A stretch of DNA of 64,000 bases from Prorocentrum cordatum (taxonomy: Eukaryota > Sar > Dinophyceae > Prorocentrales > Prorocentraceae). How positions within the stretch are numbered: position 1 is the first letter of the stretch; every line of letters begins with the position of its first letter. A program made the position numbers and the translations under genes. The DNA lies in NCBI GenBank assembly GCA_963575745.1, contig CAUYUJ010020738.1, positions 203,014 to 267,013 on the forward strand, read 5' to 3'. Positions 9,970 through 19,096 of this stretch are shown here, one piece after another. The notes beneath the pieces are model-generated. The model was not told the DNA's origin and searched no databases. It was given only the letters and a program-made list of their open reading frames with translations.

Positions 9970-10830
9970 GATAAGGAGAAGAGAAGGTCTGAGCCTCCAG
10001 CGAAGCCCTACATGGACCCACGGCTCTGAGGGGGCAGCCGAGCCCACGTAGATTTTGCGAGGGTTGCACCGCAGATGCCCGGGCCGCGAATCTAGGATTC
10101 AAGATGCCCCTTGGCGCGGCCCACGCGACTGTTGAGAATTTTGCACGTGTCGAAGTGGGCCCCAGGGGCTCCATGTACACAGGGGGGCGTCTCTAACTGT
10201 TTCTACAGGCTTGGCATAGATGGCCCTCTGTGCGAATTGTTCGGTCTTCCTTCCATTGAAACCGGGGCGCGGATAAACTGGGCGGGGCCTCGGTGGCCTT
10301 GGGCGAGCACCCGTTCCCACGTCGTCGCGCGTTACTAACATCATTGCCATGGTGGGGCCCGTTCTTCCCGCAGAGGGCCTCGCGTAATCTTCCCCGCGAG
10401 GTGCCGCGCCTGAACCCCGAGAATGCCTTCGAGAACAGCTCCTGCAACTCCGTCTTCGATTCAGATGGCACGAGGCTCGCGCGTCATGCGCATGTCGTTA
10501 ACGTCGGGGATTGTTTGCTAGATTCGCCCGAGGTTCAGAGTGCCCGCGAGGGCGCGACCAAGGCCCTGGACTCCGTGGGCACGGTTGCTCGCTAGCTTGC
10601 CGACGCCGCCCGTGCCGACGAGGCGCCGGGGGTAGTTATCGATGGGGCACGGGGGGTGATGCGTCTTAGTGAGCGACGGCGCAGTCGCTTTCGGAGTGCG
10701 TCCTAGTGGGCGCCCAGCAGGAATAATTTGAGTGGTGCGCAACTGGAAATGCTCGTTGGCCACCTCGCCTTCGCCTTCTTGATCCGTCGTCCGCTGCTGC
10801 CCGCGCATGGCGCCACTACCGTGTCATCGA
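9970..10830 (+). pseudogene. reverse transcriptase domain of DIRS-like element 1, degenerate
   Basis: Motifs appear in order but in changing frames: KPYMDPRL, DARAANLGFKMPLG (fingers), NCFYRLGIDGPLCELFGLP (palm motif A region), HAHVVNVGDCLLDSPEV (motif C region) and SGAQLEMLVGHLAFAFLIRR (thumb/connection). The expected Asp before the NCFY segment reads Gly-Gly here, and the YVDN-type catalytic core of motif C is damaged, so the enzyme is dead. At least three frameshifts and a stop are present. The order and spacing agree with the RNase H that follows. Confidence 0.6.
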
Positions 10831-10844
10831 GCGTTTGGATGAGC

Positions 10845-10847
<3 letters not shown>

Positions 10848-10889
<42 letters not shown>
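10848..10889. repeat. GA microsatellite in the RT-RNase H linker
   Basis: About 21 GA units between the RT thumb and the RNase H. A second RT-linker GA tract occurs at about 36439-36455 in element 2. Confidence 0.9.
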
Positions 10890-10891
<2 letters not shown>

Positions 10892-10989
10892 GTGGCCAAG
10901 TGTTATTGCCGGCATCGGGGCCGCCTACTGTTTGCTGCCCTTGTGCGTTGCTGAGCTCCGTCGGCCGCGGCCCTCGCAGGTTTCTGCAG

Positions 10990-11515
10990 ATGGCGCAAGT
11001 GCGACGGGGTTGGGTGTTGCCCAGACTCGTCGGGAGGAGCGTCGGGTATAACAGGTGTGTCGGGGTGGCAGAGCGTTTCGGGTTCAGATGCGCTGGTTCC
11101 GGGGGGGCATCGCGAGCGGGCCCTTGGTGCCGCCGCCCTCGACCCCTTCTCGGATCTGGTCACGGTGATCGGGTCGGTCACCTCGGAGCGCGAGCTCTGG
11201 GAGGAGGACTCCAACTTCCAGGACGTTCCAGGCGCTTGGATTCGGAAGTCGGTCTGGGAGCGCGCGTATAGCGGAAGGTTTTGGAGGCTGGAGGCGACGC
11301 GCATGAACGAGTGTCGTACTTCGTTGTGGTCGTTGGGGCGCCCCTGTAAATCTCGCGCCAGGCGGGCGGTCAAACGCCCCCAACTGGGCGACAATATCAG
11401 TGCCATCGTGGCTCACTCCGAGGGGCGCGCGACCAGTTGGCAGTTACTTGCTTCGTGTCGGCGGCCGTCGGGGCTCAACCCAGCGGACGCGGCCAGCAGG
11501 GTGTTCGAACCGAGC
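10990..11515 (+). pseudogene. RNase H domain of DIRS-like element 1
   Basis: Best part in the frame 11057-11737: ISAIVAHSEGRATSW preceded by LGDN, and then GLNPADAASRVFEPSR. In DIRS elements RNase H ends with a W-x(n)-NPADxxSR box just before the recombinase, and that box is visible here. The LGDN Asp is present. The N-terminal strand and the first catalytic Asp were not identified with confidence. Confidence 0.6.
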
Positions 11516-11689
11516 CGGCATGCGAGAGGCGAGAAGACTGACGTCCAGCTCGCTTGCGCTAGCGGAGCCAGCGTCGACGACTGGGGCCAAGGCCCGGCCC
11601 CAGAGGAGGCCCGCAGGCCCTTCAGGCAACGGCCTGGTCTCGAGGCCCCAGCAGCTTCTCTCGTGGCCGGAGCCGGCGGCGGCCCCCGG

Positions 11690-12283
11690 ATCCCGCGGCG
11701 CGTCAGGCGCGCGCGGACGAGCTGGGCCTTTGGTTGACGTGCTTCGCCGAGGGCCCCGAGCGCGATGAGAGCTTCCTGGTGCGGGGCGCGGCGACAGAGG
11801 GCACCTTCAAGCAGTGCGCCGACCGCGTCAGGAAGTTCAAGGACATCAGCGGGGTCAGGAGCTGGACCGAGCTGAGCGACCAGGACCTCGACGCACTCGC
11901 AGTCGCCCACCTGGGCCTGGAGGACATGTTCCTGGAGGGGGCGGCCAGCCACGCTGGGAGCTACCTGCTGGCGGCCTTTGAGGCCTTCCTCTCGGTTCTG
12001 GGCCGACGCTGCGAGCGTCTGCTCTCGCGGGCCCACCGAGCCCTGGTGGGGTGGCAGCGGCTCTGCCCAGGCCACTCACGGCCCCCCCACGCGCGGGCGG
12101 TGGCGCGCGGGCTAGCGGCGTGGCTGCTGCAGAGAGGGCTGCGCAGGATGGGCCTCTGGCGCATCGTGAGCGCAGGCCTGCGCCTCCGACCGGGCGAGAG
12201 CTTCGCGCTGAGGGGAACGGGCCCCTTCCCGCCAACTGGGAGAAGCTCTCCTCGCTGGTCGGGAGCTCGGGGCGCCGACCACT
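11690..12283 (+). pseudogene. tyrosine recombinase, N-terminal half and box I
   Basis: From about 11690 the protein reads ADELGLWLTCFAEG, an N-terminal helical DNA-binding domain (FKQCADRVRKFKDI, LEDMFLEGAASHAGSYLLAA), ALVGWQRLCPGHSRPPHARA, and the box I segment LRLRPGESFALR with the first catalytic Arg. A frameshift near 12220 moves the reading to PANWEKLSSLVGSSGRRPL, which stops at the foldback insertion at 12284. The C-terminal half resumes at 17682 beyond it. Confidence 0.6.
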
Positions 12284-12285
12284 GT

Positions 12286-12740
12286 GATGTGCACAACTAG
12301 TTATGGCAGTAGTTGGGGAGTTGTGGTAGATTATGTTAACTTCATCTTCCATAGTTTAACTTAGTATTCCAGGTCTTAACTTGATATGCCAGATCTTACA
12401 TAACTTGAACGGTGCAAGGTGTGGAAGATACGGAAGTTAGTTGTTTGTTGCGTTGTTTTTGTTGAAGCGGTTTTTACTGCGTGTAAGTCTCGGCGAAGTT
12501 AGGTTCTCGAATGGTTCTAGTTGTGGAAGTTGCGGTCTAGGTAGTTGTTGCTTGAATTACCTTTTTTTCATGTTTTGTTAAAACCATACGTTGGCAATAT
12601 AGATGTTCTACAACCTTTTTTGCTTAAGCAGAACAAATGCATTATGCCTGCCCCCCATAGCGTTGTATGGAACTGTTGTTTCTCGAGCGCTTCGCGATGC
12701 ATTCAATCATGCGTTTCGCGCCCCCTTCGTCTCCTCCTCC
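12286..12740 (+). repeat. left terminal inverted repeat of the foldback element
   Basis: Outer 14 bases exact, middle diverged, inner 90 bases clearly alignable to 17325-17415 in reverse complement. The arm may extend to 13132 at the gap edge. A recurrent TTAACTT/AAGTTA word lies in the outer part. Confidence 0.65.
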
Positions 12741-13132
12741 TTCTCCTTCTCCTCCTTCGCCTTCTCCTCTTTCCCCTGTACCAAGCTCCTCCTCCTCCGT
12801 CTCGTCCTTTTCCCCCTCCTCCTCCTCATCCTGCTTCTCCTCCTCCTCCTCCTGGAGCCTGGAGCGTGAAGGTCTGAATTTCCTCCATGATGACGAGGAG
12901 GCGGCGGAGGAGGAGGAGGAGGAGGATGAGGATGCGGAGGAGGAGGAGAAGCTCCCCCTCCCCTTCCCCTTCCTCCTCTTCCTCCTCCCTCTCCTCCTCT
13001 TCCTCCTCCTCCTCCTCCTCCCCCTCCTCCCCCTCCTCCTCTTCCTCCTCCTCCTTCCACAATGCGCCCTCAACGCCCCCCATTATCTTGCTAGTCCTCC
13101 TCCTCCTCCTCCTGCTCCCTCCTCCCACCTCA
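12720..13132. repeat. CCT then GGA microsatellite block
   Basis: CTCCTC-rich (12720-12860), GAGGAG-rich (12893-12950), then CCTCCT-rich again to the gap. Strand-switching pyrimidine tracts can fold back. Long Ser/Pro or Glu/Arg frames here are repeat artefacts. Confidence 0.85.
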
Positions 13133-13232
13133 NNNNNNNNNNNNNNNNNNNNNNNNNNNNNNNNNNNNNNNNNNNNNNNNNNNNNNNNNNNNNNNNNNNN
13201 NNNNNNNNNNNNNNNNNNNNNNNNNNNNNNNN
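13133..13232. other. assembly gap, 100 N
   Basis: Exactly 100 unknown bases inside CCT/GGA repeats; the true length is unknown. Confidence 0.99.
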
Positions 13233-13515
13233 CGCCAGCAGCGGCAGGAGGAGGAGGGGGGGAGGGGGAGCAGGAGCAGGAGGAGTGAGAGGAGGAGGAA
13301 GGGAGGAAGGCCGGCGGTGGCCGCAAAGGACGGAATGCCTCCCGTCGTGATTCTTTCCAAGCGCGAGGAGGAGGAGGAGGAGGAGGAGGAGGAGGAGGAG
13401 GAGGAGGAAGAGGAAGAGGAGGAGGAGGAGGAGGAGGAGGAGGAAGAGGAGGAGGGAGGAGAGGAGCGAGGAAGGGATGGAGAAGGAGGGGGGGTAGCAG
13501 AGAAGGAAGGAGGGG
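13233..13515. repeat. GGA microsatellite after the gap
   Basis: Opens with CAGCAGCGGCAGGAGGAGG, the reverse complement of sequence at about 15080-15103, a further inverted pair inside the foldback element. Confidence 0.8.
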
Positions 13516-13644
13516 GGGTAGGAAGAGGGTTCTGGGCCGCGCCTCGGCGCCTGGGCGAGGCGCCTCCTCGCGGGCCGAAGCTCGTCGCGGCCAGGAGAGC
13601 CCCCGTCACCACCCGCCCGCCCAGGGCACGGCCTTATGGCGGGA

Positions 13645-13790
13645 GGCCGATAACACCACGATAACACCCCGCTAACACTTCGATAACAATGCTATCGACA
13701 TGTTATCGAGGTATTATCGGGTTGTGATCGAGTGTTATCGAGCTCGATAACACTCGATCCCATCTCGATAACATTGTTATCGAGTGGTTT
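13645..13790. repeat. CGATAACA palindromic cluster with a 34-nt perfect palindrome
   Basis: About ten copies of CGATAACA or its complement TGTTATCG. 13726-13759 is a perfect palindrome (arm GATCGAGTGTTATCGAG), and 13764-13784 is a second one with 10-bp arms and a one-base centre. It resembles a binding-site or cruciform cluster in the middle of the foldback element. Confidence 0.85.
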
Positions 13791-13922
13791 CGAGATGTTC
13801 GGGGTCATCCTCCACCTCCTACCCCCCTCCCTCCTCCCTCCTCCCCCCATCCTCCTCCTCCTCCTCCTCCTCATCATCATCCTCCTCCTCCTCCTCTGTA
13901 CTTGCCTGTACGGACGAGTGCC

Positions 13923-14450
13923 ATGGCAACCGCACCAGCATCTGCGACGGGAGCGACCGCAGCGAAGGCTGCGCCAGCTGTTGCTACGGGTGCGAATGCA
14001 GTGCCAGTACCTCGCCAGCCGACAGGCCCCCCTCCTGGTCCTCCTGGCCCGATCCGCTCAAAGGCAGCACCAGGTCGCAGGAACCAGAACCAGAATGATG
14101 ACCTGAGCCGTGTGCATGCTGCGCAGCAGGCACACCTGTCGACGGGCCGCGTTCTGAGGGATCACTACTCTATCAATTTGGGGCAGTGCAGTATGTTGAA
14201 CAGCCAGCTCAGCTACATCCAGCTCCAGAGAGACAATATCATGAGCCCAGTTGTGAATGACACGCACTTGGAGGCAGATCGCGTCACCACCAGGCGCAAC
14301 CTAGACAGTCATATTAGCTACCTGACAGATGAGCTGGAGCGTCTGCATAGTAGCATCAGGGTGCTTGATGAGTCAGACTACGGAGTGCAGAGATTCGACT
14401 GGGAGATCTCACGTCCAAGCGGGAGCAGTGAGAGGGATGAGGGGCAGTAG
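13923..14450 (+). CDS. unrecognised 175-aa helical protein inside the foldback element
   Basis: The frame runs intact from the ATG at 13923 to TAG at 14450. Residues 1-60 are Ala/Pro/Gly-rich and disordered-looking (ATAPASATGATAAKAAPA). From about residue 60 the composition becomes that of a folded helical protein, with regular hydrophobic spacing and few low-complexity runs: LSRVHAAQQAHLS, MLNSQLSYIQLQRDN, RRNLDSHISYLTDELERLHS. The last helices suggest a coiled coil. It lies between CCT repeats just 3' of the palindrome cluster. I do not recognise the family; it may be a protein of the mobile element or a captured host exon. It is one of very few intact non-repetitive frames here. Confidence 0.5.
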   Translation: MATAPASATGATAAKAAPAVATGANAVPVPRQPTGPPPGPPGPIRSKAAPGRRNQNQNDDLSRVHAAQQAHLSTGRVLRDHYSINLGQCSMLNSQLSYIQLQRDNIMSPVVNDTHLEADRVTTRRNLDSHISYLTDELERLHSSIRVLDESDYGVQRFDWEISRPSGSSERDEGQ

Positions 14451-15300
14451 TGCCAGCTGTCAGCGTGTCTCCCTCCCCTCGAGAGCTGCTGCTGCCGCTT
14501 GCCTCCCTCCCCCCTCGCCCCGTCGCCCCGCCCGACCGTCACCGTCTACGGGCTGCTGCTGTACGCGCACAGCCAGCAGGACAGCCCTGGACGCGAGGGG
14601 GGTGCAGGCTCAGTCAGCGACCGTCGAAGCTGCGGCGCTCGCCGTAGGCGGCAGGGGGGGACAGGCAAAGGTCCCATCCTTGAATGCTTCCATACAGTAC
14701 CTAGGGGCAGCTAGTGCCACGAGTGGCTTGACCTTTGCCCCCAGCGGCTCCACCGCCACCACCACCTCCTCCTCCTCCTCCCTCCCCCCACATTCTCTCC
14801 CCCTCCTCCCTCCTTCCCTCCCTCCCTCCCTCCCTCCCTTCCTCCTCCCACCTACTCCTCCCCCTGCTCCCCTTGCTCCCCCTGCCCCCCCCCCCTCTCC
14901 CCCCTCCTCTCTTCCGAACATTCTCCTCCTCACCTCATCCTCCCTCCCCCCTTTCCCTCCCTCCCCTCTCCCTCCCTCCCTCCTGATCCCTTCTCCTCCC
15001 CCCCCTCCCACCTCCTTCCTCCTCTTCACATCCTCCTGCTCCTGCTCCCCCTCATGCTCCTGCGCCCCTCCTCCCCCTCTCCTCCTCCTGCCGCTGCTGG
15101 GCCCGCCGCCGCCTCACTTTTCCCGCCCCTGTTTTCCCCCCCCCTCTCCCTCCTCCTCCTCCTCCTCCCTCCCCCCCTCCTCCTCCTCCTCCTCCCTCCT
15201 CCTCCTCCTCTCCCCTCCTCCTTCCTCCTCCTCCCCTCCTCCTCCTCCTCCTCCTCCTCCTCCTCCTGCTCATGCCCCTCCTCCTGCACTCGGAGAAACG
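14451..15300. repeat. short unique spacer then CCT/CCCT pyrimidine tract
   Basis: 14451-14750 is unique GC-rich sequence with no supported gene. 14750-15300 is CTCCTC, CCCTCC and related repeats. Confidence 0.8.
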
Positions 15301-15769
15301 GTGACGATCCGCCTGCCGCCCGCCTTGCCCCGCCGTCTCGCCCCTGCGCCCCCCCGCCCCGGCCTCCTCTGCTGCGCCTCGTCGCCGGCGCCCTGGCCCG
15401 GGCTCTCCGGGTCGCTGCCGCCGGGGGTGGCTGGGGGGTGATCCTGGCGCGAGTGCCCCGCGCGGTCGCCCGTCGCGCCCCGGGCCGTCGGCTCTTCCTG
15501 ACCGCGCGTGGCACCCCGCGCCTGGTAGCCCCCGGCCGCCCCCGTCGGCGCCGGGCGGGGCTCGGACGGGGGGGGGGCGGCGGCCTGGCCCCCTCACTGC
15601 CGGACGGGCGGTGCCGGACTTGACAGGCGAGGCCACGCGGGCGCCGGGGAGGTGGGCGGTCACCCAAGTGCGGCGCTCCACGCTCCTTGGCGGAGCGGGG
15701 GGCGCATCGCGGGGGTCACGGCCCCCCCAGCGGCGCGTGGCCTGGCTGCCCCGCGTCCGGGGGCCGCTG
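15301..15769. other. GC-rich spacer, no gene seen
   Basis: Long frames on both strands are Arg/Pro/Gly/Ala-rich and follow base composition. No domain motif. Confidence 0.4.
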
Positions 15770-16255
15770 GGGGGCCGGCGCGCTGGGGGGAGGGCGCCAC
15801 CGCCCGCGCGGTGCGTGGCCGAGTTCCGGCCTAACTCGGCCACGTGAGGCGCGGGCGGGGGCGCTGACGGGGCCGCGGGCCCCAGTGGCTGGCTGCCCTC
15901 CCCCCTCCCCCCCCCCTTGTTTCTTTTCGCGGGGGGCTCGGGGGGATGGCCGTTGGGGGGCCGGCGCGCTGGTGGGAGGGCGCCACCGCCCGCGCCGCGC
16001 GTGGACGAGTTCCGGCCGAACTCGGCCACGCGGGGCGCGGACGGGAGCGCTGACGGGGCCGCGGGCCCCAGGGGAAGGCCGCCCACCCCCACCTCCCCTT
16101 CCTTTTCCTCTCCTCGTTGGGGGCTCGGGGGGGGTGCCGCTGGGGTGCCGGCGCGCGGGGGGGAGGGCGCCGCCGCCCGTCCGGCGCGTGGCCGAGTTCC
16201 GGCCGAACTCGGCCACGCGGGGCGCGGACGTTAGCGCCCCGACGGTGCCGCAGAG
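15770..16255. repeat. ~188-bp tandem repeat, 3 units, each with a conserved hairpin
   Basis: Units start near 15775, 15961 and 16148 with CCGGCGCGC-GGGGGAGGGCGCC. Each contains CGTGGCCGAGTT or a near match, a 7-base loop (CCGGCCG or CCGGCCT) and AACTCGGCCACG: hairpins at 15814-15844, 16000-16030 and 16185-16219. The sequence between hairpins varies more than the stems. Confidence 0.85.
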
Positions 16256-16540
16256 GATGGTCGCCTCCTCCCCCCCGCCCCTCCCCCCCGCGCTTCCCTT
16301 CGCAGGGGGGGCCCGTGGTGGGAGATGGTGCTGTGGGAGGGGGCCGCCCCCCTCGCGGCCACACGGACCCGCGGCTGAGGCGTTGTGGGGGGACCGGACG
16401 CGCCCATCCCGCGCCCCCGGCTCCCCAAGGCGCGGGAGCCGAAGGCCCAGGGGGCGGATGTTGTCCCGCGCCGGGGAGTCGCCCAGCCCCTCGGGGAACC
16501 CCCCGGGGGCCGTCCAGAATAACATAGTTCGAAACATAGT
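16256..16540. other. spacer, no gene seen
   Basis: GC-rich unique sequence ending with ATAACATAGTTCGAAACATAG immediately before the next pyrimidine tract. Confidence 0.4.
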
Positions 16541-17325
16541 CCCCCTCCTCCCTCCTCCCTCCTCCCTCCTCCTCCTCCCCTCCCCCCCTCTCCTCCTCCT
16601 CCCTCCTCCTCCTCCTCCTCCTCCTCCTTCTCCTCCTCCTGTTGCTGCTGCTCTTCCTCCTCCTCTCCGCCTCGTCCTCCTTCCCTCCTTCATCCTCCCT
16701 CCTCCCTCCTTCTCCCTGTTCATCCCTCCTCCGCCTCCTCCCTCCTCCTCTTCTCCTCTTCTCCTCCTCCTCCTCCTCCTTCCCCCCCTTTTCCTCCTCC
16801 TCCTCCTACTCCTCCTCCTCCTCCTCCTCCTCCTCCTCCCCTCCTCCTTCTCCCTCGTCCTCCTCCGGAGGGCGACGAGGCAACGATGAGCGCCGAGGAG
16901 AAGGGATGTGGAGGGAGGAGGAGAGGGGGAGGAGAAAGATGTGGAGGGACGAAGAACAAGCAGACAGACAGACGAGGGAGGAGGAGGAGGTGGAGAAGGA
17001 GGAGGAGGAGGAGGAGGAGGAGGAGGAGGAGGAAAAGGGAGGAGGAGGAGGAGGAGGGAGGAGGAGGAGGTGGGAGGAGGAAGCAGGAGGAGGAGGACTG
17101 GCAAGAGAATGGGGGACGTTAAGGGCGCAACGGGGAATCAGGGGGGGCGTAGGACGAGGAGGAGGAGGAGGAGGAGGAGGAGGAAGAGGAGGAGGAGGAG
17201 GGGGAGGAGGCGTAGGACGAGGAGGAGGAGGAGCAGCAGGAGGAGGAGGAGTAAGAGGAGGAGACGTAGGAGGAGGAGCTTGGTACGTTGGAAGGAGGAG
17301 AAGGATGAGAAGGAGGAGGAGACGA
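16541..17325. repeat. CCT tract followed by GGA tract (inverted purine/pyrimidine block)
   Basis: CTCCTC repeats to about 16868 switch abruptly to GGAGGA repeats to 17325. The halves are complementary and could form a long imperfect hairpin. 17070-17130 matches the left arm near 13080 in reverse complement. Confidence 0.85.
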
Positions 17326-17677
17326 AGGGGGCGCGAAGCGCATGATTGAATTCAAACTGGAGCGCAATGAGCTAAGCGCTGGGCACAAACAACAACAAAC
17401 AAACGCTATGGGGAAGCAGACATAGCGCAACGACATAGACACACGTGGCTTACCAAAACATGTAAAAATGTATTCGCAGTGCGATTTTGTTTGTACATTG
17501 TCAAAATACAGGACTTAGAGTGGTTGAAGATAGGGGGAAGTTAGGGGATCGAGTGGTTTATGATAGGGGGAAGTTAATTTTCAAAGAAGCAAACACAGCA
17601 ATGAAAAGCTATCTTCCACAACTTCAACCTAACTTCCACCGTTTCAACAGAACTACCAGCACTTAGTTGTGCACATC
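17325..17677 (-). repeat. right terminal inverted repeat of the foldback element
   Basis: Reverse complement of the left arm: GGGGGCGCGAA, GCATGATTGA and CGCTATGGGG near the inner side, TAGTTGTGCACATC at the outer end. AT-rich compared with its surroundings. Confidence 0.65.
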
Positions 17678-17681
17678 TCAG

Positions 17682-18030
17682 CAAGACCTGGGACTTCGAC
17701 GACTCCGCGGCGCGGGACGTCCCCGAGCTGCAGCGCGCGACGAAGTACTTCGAGGAGTGGCGCGCGGCCAGGGGCGCCAAGGCGTGGACCTTCGACTGCA
17801 GTCACCTGGCCATGGAGGTCCGCCACGCGGCAGAGTCCCTGGGCGTCGAGGATCTGCTGCCGTACCCCATCAGACACAGGGGCCTCGTGGGACGTCGCTG
17901 TCAAGCGCAGGGGCTTCAACGAAGTGCAGAAGAGGGGCCGCTGGAGGTCTCGCCGCAGCGTCGCCCGCTGCGAGGAGGCTCGAGCTTCGCCCAGAGGTGC
18001 GAAGAAATATGCAGTGGTGCGAGATAAACC
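17682..18030 (+). pseudogene. tyrosine recombinase, C-terminal half (boxes with HxxR and Y positions)
   Basis: Resumes the recombinase after the insertion: KTWDFDDSAARDVPELQ, KAWTFDCSHLAMEVRHAAE, then PYPIRHRG, where the conserved Arg of box II is present. One extra G shifts the frame to ASWDVAVKRRGFNEVQKRG, RWRSRRSVARCEEARA. The segment aligning with the catalytic Tyr (family pattern near RRYE) reads RCE, so the nucleophile appears to be Cys. The fragment joins the N-terminal half in phase across the insertion, so insertion came after the gene was assembled. Confidence 0.6.
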
Positions 18031-18065
18031 TCGAGCAGGTGATCAACGGCGCCAAGGTCGGGCCA

Positions 18066-18760
18066 TGGTGATGCTCGATCTCTTTGCTGGAGCCACCAGG
18101 GCGTCGACAGCCTTCGCTGTTCTCAGCCAGCAGGCGCGCGCCTGCGACATCAAAGACGGCCCGACCTTTGGCGTCACCAACCCACATGTGATCGGCAGGC
18201 TGCTCTGAGAGAGCCGGCTTGCCCATTTTGATTGTGCGGTGATGGCGCCACCTTGCCTTGCGCGGCCTTCGGCGCAGCGCGCCACCCGGCCTTGAGGTCC
18301 GCCAGTCGCGGGGCATCCCTGAAGCCATTGATCGCCTTCAGCTGCTGGCGGCTAACTCTGCGGCGCGGGCTACGCTGATAATAATTCGTCTCTGTCGGGC
18401 ACGCCGGATCCCCTTCGCCCTGGAGAATCCTCGGACTAGTACGTTTTGAAGCTGCCAGAGATCTCACATCTGACATCGCGGAGAGATGCTGCCATGATCT
18501 TCACTGACATGTGCCGATGGGGGGCTGCCCAGGAAAAACCCACGTCCGTCGGGTTTGCCTTTTTCGACAAAAACTTGGTGAATATTGGTGCCCGTCTTCG
18601 TCATCCTCGAGGTAGTGTCTGTAGCCGGACTGGGAAGGCCCATGTTGGGCCCTCTGGCAAGGCCCCTGGAGGCCCACGGAGGACGTTGATCGCCCAGGCA
18701 TATCCCAAGAAGTTCGCTCTCTTCCTGGCATCCGTATTTCATGATCAATTCCAACATAAT
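18066..18760 (+). pseudogene. cytosine-methyltransferase-like domain of DIRS-like element 1
   Basis: Begins with LDLFAGATRAS, matching the SAM-binding motif I pattern (F-x-G-x-G), and ACDIKDGPTF. After a frame change come IPFALENPRTSTF, similar to the ENP motif IV-like segment, then KLPEISHLTSRRDAAM, MCRWGAA-KPTSVGFAF and CSRTGKAHVGPSGKAPGG. The joint STF-KLP is broken by one missing base, since F-W-K is expected in the family. DIRS and Ngaro elements carry such domains and their role is unknown. The PC catalytic dipeptide is not seen in this copy. Confidence 0.55.
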
Positions 18761-18784
18761 CGCTCACGCAGGCCACATGACTTG

Positions 18785-18896
18785 GGTATGTGTGGAGCTG
18801 GCCAGCCTGGCGATCGACTCAGTCTTTTACGCGCTGGTCCTTTCCGGCGCGTTGCTACCCGTCGTCAAACAGGAGGATGTCCTGCCCCAGTTGGAA
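18785..18896 (+). repeat. duplicated hydrophobic-peptide segment, copy 1
   Basis: Encodes VELASLAIDSVFYALVLSG then ALLPVV, a membrane-spanning-like segment, just before the right terminal repeat. Copy 2 lies 312 bp downstream (19097-19206) beyond it, also open: FYTLVLFGVLLPVV. About half of the differences are silent. Confidence 0.65.
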
Positions 18897-18904
18897 ACAT
18901 ATCA

Positions 18905-19003
18905 CGTCTGCGCGCGAGAATGATTGGTTCCCATCGAGCTGGCGCACATAACAGAAGGACTCTGGCATGGCCATGCGTCCGCAAACGAGGTTGCTCAAAT
19001 TCG
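18905..19003 (+). repeat. right terminal direct repeat of DIRS-like element 1
   Basis: Direct copy of 7520-7620: GAATGATTGGTTCCCATCG, TGGCGCACATAACAG, TCTGGCATGGCCATGCGTCC. Confidence 0.75.
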
Positions 19004-19096
19004 TTTTGCACCCACTGTCCGTCCCCAGCCGCCCCCAGCTTGTTTTTTGTTACGGCTTCGCTTGCTCAGTACACTTTAATATCATAATTCCCCACT

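Larger units (their letters stand above)
12284..17681 (+). mobile_element. foldback (long-TIR) element inserted in the recombinase gene
   Basis: Left end GTGATGTGCACAACTA, right end TAGTTGTGCACATCTCAG: 14 terminal bases are exact inverted repeats. Similarity continues inwards through divergent arms to an inner block (12650-12740 against 17325-17410) sharing CCCCATAGCG and TCAATCATGCG-TTCGCGCC in inverted orientation, and further to AACG-CCCCCATT segments near 13075 and 17110. It holds one intact 175-codon ORF, nested CCT/GGA blocks, palindromes and the assembly gap. The ends fit GT-AG intron borders; GT-AG removal gives CGA-CCA-CTC-AAG, keeping the flanking fragments in phase. A target duplication is ambiguous (CT, TGCA or the palindromic TGTGCACA). 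Superfamily unknown. Confidence 0.65.
7520..19003 (+). mobile_element. DIRS-like retroelement 1 (RT, RNase H, tyrosine recombinase, methyltransferase-like)
   Basis: A single plus-strand element: small membrane ORF, two dinoflagellate-type accessory ORFs, reverse transcriptase, RNase H, tyrosine recombinase and a cytosine-methyltransferase-like domain, in that order. Direct repeats of about 100 bp bound it (7520-7620 and 18905-19003). A 5.4-kb foldback insertion interrupts the recombinase; without it the element is about 6.1 kb, a usual DIRS size. A tyrosine recombinase in place of integrase and the methyltransferase-like domain define the DIRS/Ngaro group. At least eight frameshifts and several catalytic substitutions show that this copy cannot move by itself. 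Confidence 0.75.
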
